Positions 34,906 through 43,071 of a stretch of DNA of 64,000 bases are shown piece by piece. The stretch is from Corallincola holothuriorum (GTDB lineage Bacteria; Pseudomonadota; Gammaproteobacteria; Enterobacterales; Neiellaceae). Made by a program: the position numbers and the translations under genes. How positions within the stretch are numbered: position 1 is the first letter of the stretch; every line of letters starts with the position of its first letter. Where the stretch lies: NCBI RefSeq assembly GCF_003336225.1, contig NZ_QPID01000007.1, positions 1 to 64,000 on the forward strand, given 5' to 3'. The notes under the pieces are model-generated. The model ran no database searches and was not told where the DNA came from. It saw only the letters and a program-made list of their open reading frames with translations.

Positions 34906-36318
34906 ATGTTCGTTCCAGAATTACTCTCCCCCGCAGGCAGCCTTAAAAACATGCGCTACGCCTTCGCCTATGGTGCAGATGCGGTTTATGCAGGGCAACC
35001 CAGATATAGCTTGCGAGTTCGCAACAACGAGTTCGATCTTCCAACTCTGAAGCAAGGGATCGATGAAGCGCACGCGCTTGGCAAGAAGCTCTATGTTGTG
35101 TGCAATATCTCTCCCCATAACAGTAAGCTGAAGACCTTCATTAAAGATGTCGGCGAAGTCGTCGCACTAAAGCCTGATGCACTGATCATGTCAGATCCAG
35201 GCTTGATCATGATGGTGCGGGAGAACTTTCCCGACATGCCGATCCACTTGTCGGTGCAAGCCAATGCGGTGAACTATGCCACCGTTAAATTCTGGCAAAG
35301 CCAAGGGATTGAGCGCGTCATTCTGTCCCGTGAACTCTCCCTCGATGAGATCGAAGAGATCCGCCAACATGTGCCAGAGATGGAGTTAGAAGTCTTTGTT
35401 CATGGCGCACTATGTATGGCTTATTCTGGCCGCTGTCTGTTGTCTGGTTACATCAACAAACGGGATCCCAATCAAGGTACCTGTACCAACGCCTGTCGCT
35501 GGAAATACGATGCCCACGAAGCGAAGGAAACAGAAACCGGTGATGTTGTCGCCGTAGATCCAAAAGAAGCACAACGTCAGCAAGAGGCTATTGCAGTGCA
35601 GGAAATCACCGCACAGCAAGCTGACGCAACATTAGGTGAAGGCCCAGCCAGCAGCGAAATATTCCTGCTACAAGAAGAGATGCGTCCAGGCGAATATATG
35701 CCAGCGTTTGAAGATGAGCATGGCACCTACATCATGAACTCGAAAGATCTTCGTGCCATTGAGCATGTCGAACGACTAACCAAGATGGGTGTACATTCGC
35801 TAAAAATCGAAGGACGTACCAAAAGCTTCTATTATGTTGCCCGTACTGCTCAGCTCTATCGTAAGGCAATCGACGACGCTGTTGCTGGCAAGCCGTTCGA
35901 TCCCAATCTGATGACGAGTCTGGAACATCTGGCTCACCGCGGCTATACACCAGGCTTTCTTCAACGTCATCGCCACGGTGCAACGCAGAACTACGAGTAC
36001 GGTCATTCAGTCAGTACAACTCAACAGTTTGTTGGTGAGATAACCGGCCGCGACGCAGAAACAGGCTTAGTCGAAGTCGAAGTCAAAAATAAGTTTGAGA
36101 TCGGCCATAGCATAGAGCTGATGACACCTGAGGGTAACCTGACCTTCACACTGGAAGAGATGCAAAATGCGAAAGGTGAGGCGATGAGCGTTGCACCTGG
36201 CTCAGGATATACCGTCTACCTGCCGATCCCCGAAGAGATAGATGTTAGCTTCGGGATCCTGATGCGCAACTTGCAAGAGAGCGAAAACACCCGCCAACCT
36301 TTCGCTCAGGCAACTTAA
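34906..36318 (+). CDS. yegQ: U32 family protein YegQ/TrhP (tRNA hydroxylation)
   Basis: The frame opens at 34837, but homology begins at the ATG 34906 (MFVPELLSPAGSLKNMRYAF), giving 470 residues against about 453 in E. coli. U32 landmarks: YGADAVYAGQPRYSLRVRNN, VHGALCMAYSGRCLLSGY, RDPNQGTCTNACRW, which hold the iron-sulfur cysteines, and LKIEGRTKSFYY. YegQ (TrhP) works in prephenate-dependent 5-hydroxyuridine formation at tRNA position 34. A Gln/Ala/Glu-rich stretch (about residues 207-245) after the Cys motif is longer than in E. coli. Confidence 0.95.
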   Translation: MFVPELLSPAGSLKNMRYAFAYGADAVYAGQPRYSLRVRNNEFDLPTLKQGIDEAHALGKKLYVVCNISPHNSKLKTFIKDVGEVVALKPDALIMSDPGLIMMVRENFPDMPIHLSVQANAVNYATVKFWQSQGIERVILSRELSLDEIEEIRQHVPEMELEVFVHGALCMAYSGRCLLSGYINKRDPNQGTCTNACRWKYDAHEAKETETGDVVAVDPKEAQRQQEAIAVQEITAQQADATLGEGPASSEIFLLQEEMRPGEYMPAFEDEHGTYIMNSKDLRAIEHVERLTKMGVHSLKIEGRTKSFYYVARTAQLYRKAIDDAVAGKPFDPNLMTSLEHLAHRGYTPGFLQRHRHGATQNYEYGHSVSTTQQFVGEITGRDAETGLVEVEVKNKFEIGHSIELMTPEGNLTFTLEEMQNAKGEAMSVAPGSGYTVYLPIPEEIDVSFGILMRNLQESENTRQPFAQAT

Positions 36319-36625
36319 TACGGCAACAAGAACACTTGCAGCACTTAAATCAGCAAGCGCGCTAAATAGTTAGCGCGCTAACAACCGCACTCCTATTCTT
36401 ATTCATATCAAGCTAGTAGCCAATACTCTCAGCAGCGGTTTCTCAGCACTCTCCACACCGTACTCACTTTTCTTTGCCTTATATTGCTCCGCCAAGTCCC
36501 TTACCTAGCGACTCTAAATTACTTATTTGTTTTAAAAATCAACAATATTTAGAGAAATACAGAAAAATTGTTCTAACCTTATATTTACGAACATTTGTGT
36601 AGGCATTAGCACAAGGAAAGAGGTC
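36319..36625. other. Intergenic region before the efflux operon
   Basis: Contains a perfect hairpin at 36357-36378 (GCGCGCTAA / TTAGCGCGC, loop ATAG) without a strong T run, 39 bases past yegQ, possibly its transcript end. The following 36530-36600 is very A+T-rich and probably holds the efflux promoter. No repressor gene adjoins it. Confidence 0.45.
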
Positions 36626-37852
36626 GTGGCTAGAAAACTCAAAAACAGGAATTGTCTCAGTCAGCGGTGGTGTTATTTCATTGCTTTTTTTGGCTTAGGA
36701 AGCTTGCTACAGGGCTGTAGCGATAACGCTCCACGACCAGCCCCATCTCCCCATGAAGTCAAAGTTATCAGTGTCACCACCAAGACCGTACCATTCAAGA
36801 TCCCCCGCCTAGCACAGATAGAAAGTTCGAGGGAAGTCGCCGTTGTGGCACGGGTATCAGGCTTTCTCGATAAGATAAATTATGACGAGGGAACACTCAT
36901 AAAAGAGGGTGACGTCATGTTCGAAATGGACAAACGCCCTTTCATTAGCCTGCTGAATGCCGCTAAAGGTGAGCTAGAGGCGGCCAAAGCCAGACTCTGG
37001 ACAGCTGAAGCCAATTTGAAACGGATCCAGCCACTGGCAGAAGCCGATGCCATGAGCCAGAGTGACCTAGATACAGCGATTGGCGAACAGCAAGCCGCAA
37101 AAGCTGCCGTGTTTGCCGCCAAAGCTAACGTCACTAGCGCAGATTTAGATTTGAGCTATGCCACCATCAAAGCACCGGCAACCGGACTGACTGGCGCAGC
37201 CGAACAAAGAGAAGGGGCATATCTAAGTTCTGTCAGCGAGTCAGCAAACCTCTCCTACGTGGCACAACTAGATCCTATCTGGGTTAACTTTGCCATCTCT
37301 CAAAACGAGATGGAAGACTACCAAAGACAACAAGATGAAGGCCTCATCACCACCCCAACCGGTAAGAAATTCAGCTTCGAAATCGTCATGGCTGATGGTT
37401 CAATTTTCCCTCACACTGGTTACCTAGATTTTGCCTCGCCAATTTACGACTCAAAGACCGGTACCGTTGAAGTGAGAGCGGTCGTTCCCAATCCTGACTT
37501 TCATTTACGTCCCGGAATGTTCGTTTCGGCAAATCTACTCGGTGCCATACGTCCTAACGCTATCGTCGTACCACAACAAGCTGTACAGCAAAGCGCTAAG
37601 GGACAAGCCGTTTTATTGGTCAATGATCAAAGTTTGGTCGAGGAGCGACCTATTACCACAGGTGAATGGGTAGGTGATGGTTGGATCGTAGAGAACGGCC
37701 TCAACGAAGGTGACAGTCTTATCGTTGATGGTTTTAAAGCTATTCGTCCCGGGATGCCAGTCAAAGCTCTCCACTACATCCCCAAAGCCAAATCGGGTGA
37801 TGCAAAGAGCAAGACAGGTAGTCCAAAAGCGGATTCAGCGGCCGGTAAATAG
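36626..37852 (+). CDS. RND efflux periplasmic adaptor (membrane fusion lipoprotein)
   Basis: 408 residues of the AcrA/MexA family. A lipoprotein-type signal ends LLQGC. The beta-barrel/lipoyl/hairpin order is visible: VSGFLDKINYDEGTLIKEGD (first lipoyl half), a helical hairpin rich in Ala/Glu/Lys (about 115-170), DLSYATIKAPATGLTG (second half), then YVAQLDPIWVNFAIS and the membrane-proximal domain. Starts at GTG with AAGGA 8 bases upstream. It links the RND pump to the outer-membrane channel. The tail is Lys/Ser/Gly-rich. Confidence 0.93.
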   Translation: MARKLKNRNCLSQRWCYFIAFFGLGSLLQGCSDNAPRPAPSPHEVKVISVTTKTVPFKIPRLAQIESSREVAVVARVSGFLDKINYDEGTLIKEGDVMFEMDKRPFISLLNAAKGELEAAKARLWTAEANLKRIQPLAEADAMSQSDLDTAIGEQQAAKAAVFAAKANVTSADLDLSYATIKAPATGLTGAAEQREGAYLSSVSESANLSYVAQLDPIWVNFAISQNEMEDYQRQQDEGLITTPTGKKFSFEIVMADGSIFPHTGYLDFASPIYDSKTGTVEVRAVVPNPDFHLRPGMFVSANLLGAIRPNAIVVPQQAVQQSAKGQAVLLVNDQSLVEERPITTGEWVGDGWIVENGLNEGDSLIVDGFKAIRPGMPVKALHYIPKAKSGDAKSKTGSPKADSAAGK

Positions 37853-37861
37853 GGAGTCACC

Positions 37862-40800
37862 ATGGGACCAAGTTTTTTTATTGACCGCCCTATTTTTTCA
37901 GCGGTCATCTCAATTGTTATTGTGCTTGCGGGGGCGATGGCGATGACAGCCACGCCGATCGCACAGTTCCCCGATATTGCGCCGCCAACAGTAACCATAT
38001 CAACAAACTACCCAGGGGCGACCGCGGAAGTGGTGGCCAATACGGTAGCGGCACCGATTGAACAACAGGTCAACGGTGTCGATGACATGATCTATATGGT
38101 CTCCAGTAGTTCATCCTCTGGTGATATGTCGCTAATCGTCACATTTGAGCCTGGCACGGATCCAGATATTGCCCAGGTAAACACTCAAAACCGAGTGAGC
38201 CAAGCCCTGCCGCAGCTGCCCGCTTCCGTCAGTGCCCAAGGGGTTACCACGCAAAAAGTCTCGCAATCTTTCATGATGGTGATCAGCTTTACCAGTGAGA
38301 ATGAAGAGATCACCAAAGTAGATTTGGACAACTACGTGAATCTCTACGTTTGGGATGCCGTCAAGCGCTTGCCAGGGGCTAACTTATCGACAGTATTTCC
38401 TCTGCCAGATGTGGCTATGCGTATCTGGCTCAAACCCGACCGGATGGCACAGATGGGTATTACGGTACCCGAAGTTGTTGATGCTATCAGCGGCCAGAAC
38501 CAAACTTTTGGTATAGGCCAATTGGGAGCCAACCCCGCTCCGGAAGGAACAATACAAAACTTCCCGATCACCAGTCAGGGGATGCTGGTAAAACCCAGCG
38601 AATTTGACAACATCAATATCCGCTCGGGCGATGAAGAGAATGCCGCAATAGTCCGAATTCGCGATGTAGGTAAAAGCGAACTGGGCTCAAAAAGCTATTC
38701 ACTGACCACGAAAACCAATGGCATCACGTCGTCGTCTCTTGTTGTCTATCAACAACCTGGCGCCAATGCCCTCGAGACATCTGCGCGGGTAAAAGAGGTT
38801 CTCGCGCAGCTGGAGCCAACTTTCCCCAAAGGCGTAAAATACGAGATTGTTTTAGACACGACTGAATTTACTAAATCATCCATTGAAAAAGTCGTTCATA
38901 CCTTTTTCGAAGCCGTTGTACTCGTTGTACTAGTGGTATTCCTGTTCCTGCAAAGCTTGCGGGCAACGATTGTGCCTGTCATCGCTGTGCCTGTAGCAAT
39001 TATTGGTGCTTATATAGGTATTTACGGGTTGGATTTCTCCACCAATATGCTGACCCTGTTTGGCATGATCTTGGCTATCGGCTTAGTCGTGGATGACGCT
39101 ATTATTGTGGTCGAAGCGGTCGAACATAAGATGGAAACCAAAGGCTTAGGACCAAAAGAGGCCGCCAAAGAGGCGATGCAAGAACTTACCGGTGCACTTG
39201 TCTCTATTGTACTTGTACTCTCCTCTGTGTTCCTGCCGATTGCATTTTTGGGCGGCATGACGGGTACCCTGTATAAACAGTTTGCCATCACCATAGCCAT
39301 CGCCATGGTGATATCCGGGATTGTCGCCTTAACCCTATCACCAGCGCTCAGCGCCATCATTCTCCGACCACCGGATAAAGACAAAAAGAAAAATGCATTT
39401 TTTGTCGGCTTCGAAAAATACTTCGGAAAATTCACTGATATCTACATCCTTGGCGTCAGGTGGTTGATCAATCATCGGATCATAGGCATCGCTATATTTT
39501 TTGGGGTTATTTTCGCCGTCGTGGCATTGTTTAGAATATTACCCACGAGCTTTGTTCCTGAAGAAGATCAGGGCTATCTGTTTGGGGTCAGTATGCAACC
39601 CGATGCAGCAAGTCTTGAACGAACCACAAAAGTGAATGACGACATTGTTGAGCGGACAATGAAGGATCCCGCTCTCAAAGCGATCGCACAGCTCAATGGC
39701 TACAGCATTATTGACTCCCAATACCGTACAAATAGTGGCGTACTATTTTTGCAATTAAAGAATTTCGAGGAGCGCAAAGAGCCTGGCATGAGCTCTTTTG
39801 ATGTCCTCAATCGAAGTCGCAAAAATTTAGCGGGTATTGATGATGGTATAGGCGTATTGGTCAACCCACCTTCCCTTCCGGGCTTAGGCACTACCGGTGG
39901 TTTTGAGCTCTATATTCAGGACAAAAGTGGCAGTACGCCAAAAGCGTTAGAAAAGGTTGTTCAAGAGTATTTAACTGCATTGCGAAAACGTCCGGAACTG
40001 GCGGGTATGAACACCTCATTCTCAGCAACAGAGCGTCAACTTTACCTTGATGTCGATCGTGCCAGAGCAGAGCTGATGAAGCTGCCAATAGAAGATATCT
40101 ACCAGACGCTTAACACCTACTTTGGCTCCCAATATGTCTCTCAGTTCACCCAATTTGGGCGGATCTGGCAGGTCATTATTCAGGCCGAAGGGAAATATAG
40201 AGATGATCCCAGCGACTTCTCCAATATCTATGTGCAATCAACGACCGGTGTCCAGATACCATTATCAGCGGTTGCCACCCATCGCTTTATTTCAGGCCCC
40301 AACATGTTGCCCAGGTTTAACGGTTTCCCCTCAGCAAAAATTACCGGCGCGCAAAGCCCGGGTTATAGCTCTGGTCAAGCAATCGCGGCAATGGAAAGCG
40401 TTGCCGCCGAAGTATTGCCATCGGGCTATGACTACGCGTGGTCAGGACAAGCGTTCCAGGAAAAACAAGCAGGCAACACCGCCATTATTGCTTTTGCCTT
40501 TGGCCTCATCATGGTGTTCCTCATCTTGGCAGCACAATATGAGATGTGGACCCTGCCCATTGGGGTAATGCTGGCGGTTCCCTTTGCCATCTGTGGAGCA
40601 CTGCTGTTGACATGGGGCAGAGGGCTGGAAAATGACGTCTATTTTCAGGTCGGGCTAGTGACATTAGTCGGGCTCTCAGCGAAAAATGCCATCTTGATCA
40701 CTGAGTTTGCTTTAGACAATTACCGTTCAGGCATGGATCTAGTTGAAGCCGCCGTTGAGGGCGCACGCGCACGACTCAGACCAATCATCATGACTTCATT

Positions 40801-41035
40801 GGCGTTTATTCTTGGCTGCGTACCTATGGCCATTGCGACTGGCCCAGGGGCGAATAGCCTGCACGCTATCGGTACCGGGGTGATTGGCGGAATGCTCGCT
40901 TCTACACTGATTTCATCCTTCTTCGTGCCTCTGTTCTTCGTGCTGATCGAAACCATGAGTCATAAATTCTCGAAGAGCTCAGAAGAGCATGATGCGCCAG
41001 AAGAGCTGACCCCCAGTCAACAGGAGGGGAGTTAA
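37862..41035 (+). CDS. RND multidrug efflux permease (AcrB/MexB, HAE1 type)
   Basis: 1057 residues, normal for HAE1 pumps. N-terminal FFIDRPIFSAVISIVIVLAG (TM1), the two large periplasmic loops and 12 helices are present. The proton-relay aspartates Asp411-Asp412 are in GLVVDDAIIVVEAVEHK, and the C-terminal half has the partner GLSAKNAILITEFA with the relay lysine. Uses the proton gradient to push drugs or toxic metabolites out through the adaptor and channel. Nine bases after the adaptor, one base before the channel gene. Substrate not predictable. Confidence 0.96.
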   Translation: MGPSFFIDRPIFSAVISIVIVLAGAMAMTATPIAQFPDIAPPTVTISTNYPGATAEVVANTVAAPIEQQVNGVDDMIYMVSSSSSSGDMSLIVTFEPGTDPDIAQVNTQNRVSQALPQLPASVSAQGVTTQKVSQSFMMVISFTSENEEITKVDLDNYVNLYVWDAVKRLPGANLSTVFPLPDVAMRIWLKPDRMAQMGITVPEVVDAISGQNQTFGIGQLGANPAPEGTIQNFPITSQGMLVKPSEFDNINIRSGDEENAAIVRIRDVGKSELGSKSYSLTTKTNGITSSSLVVYQQPGANALETSARVKEVLAQLEPTFPKGVKYEIVLDTTEFTKSSIEKVVHTFFEAVVLVVLVVFLFLQSLRATIVPVIAVPVAIIGAYIGIYGLDFSTNMLTLFGMILAIGLVVDDAIIVVEAVEHKMETKGLGPKEAAKEAMQELTGALVSIVLVLSSVFLPIAFLGGMTGTLYKQFAITIAIAMVISGIVALTLSPALSAIILRPPDKDKKKNAFFVGFEKYFGKFTDIYILGVRWLINHRIIGIAIFFGVIFAVVALFRILPTSFVPEEDQGYLFGVSMQPDAASLERTTKVNDDIVERTMKDPALKAIAQLNGYSIIDSQYRTNSGVLFLQLKNFEERKEPGMSSFDVLNRSRKNLAGIDDGIGVLVNPPSLPGLGTTGGFELYIQDKSGSTPKALEKVVQEYLTALRKRPELAGMNTSFSATERQLYLDVDRARAELMKLPIEDIYQTLNTYFGSQYVSQFTQFGRIWQVIIQAEGKYRDDPSDFSNIYVQSTTGVQIPLSAVATHRFISGPNMLPRFNGFPSAKITGAQSPGYSSGQAIAAMESVAAEVLPSGYDYAWSGQAFQEKQAGNTAIIAFAFGLIMVFLILAAQYEMWTLPIGVMLAVPFAICGALLLTWGRGLENDVYFQVGLVTLVGLSAKNAILITEFALDNYRSGMDLVEAAVEGARARLRPIIMTSLAFILGCVPMAIATGPGANSLHAIGTGVIGGMLASTLISSFFVPLFFVLIETMSHKFSKSSEEHDAPEELTPSQQEGS

Positions 41036-41036
41036 T

Positions 41037-42497
41037 ATGAGACCTCTCAAACAGCTTTACCTGAGTGCCGGGCTAGCTACGTTCTTATTGTTAGGTTGTA
41101 CCCTCGGGCCAGATTATCAACGCCCCGACTTAGTACTACCCGACGCGTGGCGAATGGACTACAGCTCGGCATCTGAGCTAGTCAATCAGAAGTGGTGGCT
41201 AAAATTTAATGATCCCGAACTAAATCGGTTAATCGATCTCGCTTTAGCGGAAAACTTAGATATAAAGATCGCTGCCAGCCGAGTTGAAGAATACTTGGGC
41301 TTACTCAGCACAACCCGTTCGCAGTTTTTCCCCGAAATAGGCTATAACGGTGGTGCCGAACGCAATCGAATATCCAAAGAAGCCTATGGTTTCACACCAG
41401 GCTCAGACCCTTACTACTCGCAATACGAAGCTGCACTGGGGGCTACCTGGCAGTTGGATCTGTTTGGCCGCGTGCAACGCCAAAATGAAGCCGCGATCGC
41501 GAGAGTGTATGAAACTGAGCAAGGTCGACGTGGCGTGATCATGTCTGTCATAACCGGCGTAGCTGCCAGTTATATCAATCTGCGAGGTTTAGATCGCAAA
41601 TTGACCATCGCCAATGAAACAGCCGAGAGCTACAAGCAAAGCCTAGATATCTTCGAACTCAGACATAAGTACGGTACGGTTTCGATGATGGAAGTGGCGC
41701 AAATTGACTCCCAATATCAACAAGCCATCGCATCTATACCGCAACTTGAAGCTCAAATTGCAGCGCAAGAAAATTTGCTGGCTGCTTTGATAGGTAAAAA
41801 CCCTGAAGGGATTGTCAGGGGTAAAGAGCTGGATGAGATGCAGCTACCCAAAGTACCCTCATCATTACCGTCGACGCTTCTGACCCGCCGCCCAGACCTA
41901 ATGCAAGCCGAGCAGAACCTGGTCGCCGCAAATGCAGAAGTTGGCGTAGCAGAAACCCTCTACTACCCCGATATATCGATAACCGGCGCCCTCGGATTGG
42001 CGAGTGCCGACTTGGATGACTTGCTTGATGGTTCGGCAAAGACATGGAACCTTGGCGCTAATATCACCGGTCCAATATTTACTTTCGGACGGGTAGAAGG
42101 CCAAATCCAATCAGCAGAAGCCAGACGAAATCAAGCAGAAGCCAGTTACCGTTTAGCGGTTATTAACGCATTCCGCGATGTCAATGATGCATTGGTATCG
42201 ACCAGTAGCAACGAACGAACTTACGAGGCGCAATCGAAAAGAACGTTGGCACTGCGCCTATATGCAAAGTATGCCGCCATGCGGTTTGAAAGCGGTGTCG
42301 CGAGTTACCTTGATGTACTCTACGCCAATACAGAGCTATTTGATGCTGAGTTGATCACCGTGGATGCACAAGTCTCTCACTACACATCGCTGATAAACAT
42401 ATACAAAGCAATGGGCGGCGGCTGGGTTGATGATGCCGCAACAGCCACTGAAACTGTTAACGTAGAAGAAAAGATGGAACAACAGCCTATCTTATAG
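41037..42497 (+). CDS. RND outer-membrane channel lipoprotein (OprM/NodT family)
   Basis: 486 residues. Lipoprotein signal ending LLLGC, then TLGPDYQRPDL, the usual OprM start. Two repeats of the efflux-channel helices are visible (NLDIKIAASRVEEYL; LTRRPDLMQAEQNLVAANAEVGVAE). It completes the tripartite pump. The short tail after residue 465 (Glu/Thr/Val-rich) is variable in the family. The ATG comes one base after the permease stop, so it is translationally coupled. Confidence 0.95.
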   Translation: MRPLKQLYLSAGLATFLLLGCTLGPDYQRPDLVLPDAWRMDYSSASELVNQKWWLKFNDPELNRLIDLALAENLDIKIAASRVEEYLGLLSTTRSQFFPEIGYNGGAERNRISKEAYGFTPGSDPYYSQYEAALGATWQLDLFGRVQRQNEAAIARVYETEQGRRGVIMSVITGVAASYINLRGLDRKLTIANETAESYKQSLDIFELRHKYGTVSMMEVAQIDSQYQQAIASIPQLEAQIAAQENLLAALIGKNPEGIVRGKELDEMQLPKVPSSLPSTLLTRRPDLMQAEQNLVAANAEVGVAETLYYPDISITGALGLASADLDDLLDGSAKTWNLGANITGPIFTFGRVEGQIQSAEARRNQAEASYRLAVINAFRDVNDALVSTSSNERTYEAQSKRTLALRLYAKYAAMRFESGVASYLDVLYANTELFDAELITVDAQVSHYTSLINIYKAMGGGWVDDAATATETVNVEEKMEQQPIL

Positions 42498-42522
42498 TTG
42501 CTGTTCGGTTTACGCAGGCCTG

Positions 42523-42552
42523 AAGCAACCCACCCCACGCGGGTTGCTTTGT
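42523..42552 (+). terminator. Terminator of the efflux operon
   Basis: A perfect nine-base stem (AAGCAACCC / GGGTTGCTT) with a nine-base loop, then TTGTT, 26 bases past the channel stop. Confidence 0.7.
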
Positions 42553-42717
42553 TACCCTATGTGGCCGAAAACACTGTGAGTTTTATTCATTGATAAGTTT
42601 CTTCGCCTGAGCAATCGGCAGCTTAAAATCAAAAAAGTGAGATTAGCCTAAGTAGATCTGAGACAATGCCTCACATAAATCGCCAAACCGTTTTTTATTC
42701 GAACATAGTTTATTGAT

Positions 42718-42978
42718 ATGGCATTAAAAATCCTCGATACCTGCACCAATTGCGACATGTGTGAGCCGGAGTGCCCGAATGAAGCGATCGCCATGGGTGA
42801 GGAGATCTACGAGATAGATCCCGAGAAGTGTACCGAATGTGTGGGGCATTATGATGATCCCACCTGTGTCAGTGTCTGCCCGATTAAAAATTGCATTATT
42901 CCTGATCCCGCACACCCGGATACGGAGGAACAGCTATGGGCAAAATTCGATAAGCTATACGGCATAGAACCAAACTAG
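42718..42978 (+). CDS. yfhL: YfhL-type ferredoxin, two 4Fe-4S clusters
   Basis: 86 residues, nearly colinear with E. coli YfhL. Cluster ligands: C-N-C-D-M-C-E-P-E-C-P (CTNCDMCEPECP) and CTECVGHYDDPTCVSVCP, with the long YfhL spacer in the second motif. An electron carrier in the cytoplasm; its partner enzymes are not defined here. Starts at the first ATG and is followed by a strong terminator. Confidence 0.95.
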   Translation: MALKILDTCTNCDMCEPECPNEAIAMGEEIYEIDPEKCTECVGHYDDPTCVSVCPIKNCIIPDPAHPDTEEQLWAKFDKLYGIEPN

Positions 42979-43027
42979 CTAAATATCGCGCCTAGGCTAT
43001 CAATCTGACACGCTAAAACAAGCATTA

Positions 43028-43053
43028 AAAAAGGAGGCCGAAGCCTCCTTTTT
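43028..43053. terminator. Bidirectional terminator between yfhL and the amylase gene
   Basis: AAAAAAGGAGGC / GCCTCCTTTTT around CGAA, a perfect stem with A and T tracts, placed 50 bases after yfhL and 19 bases after the convergent amylase gene. Confidence 0.9.
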
Positions 43054-43071
43054 AGTGTTTAGCGACAGTGA

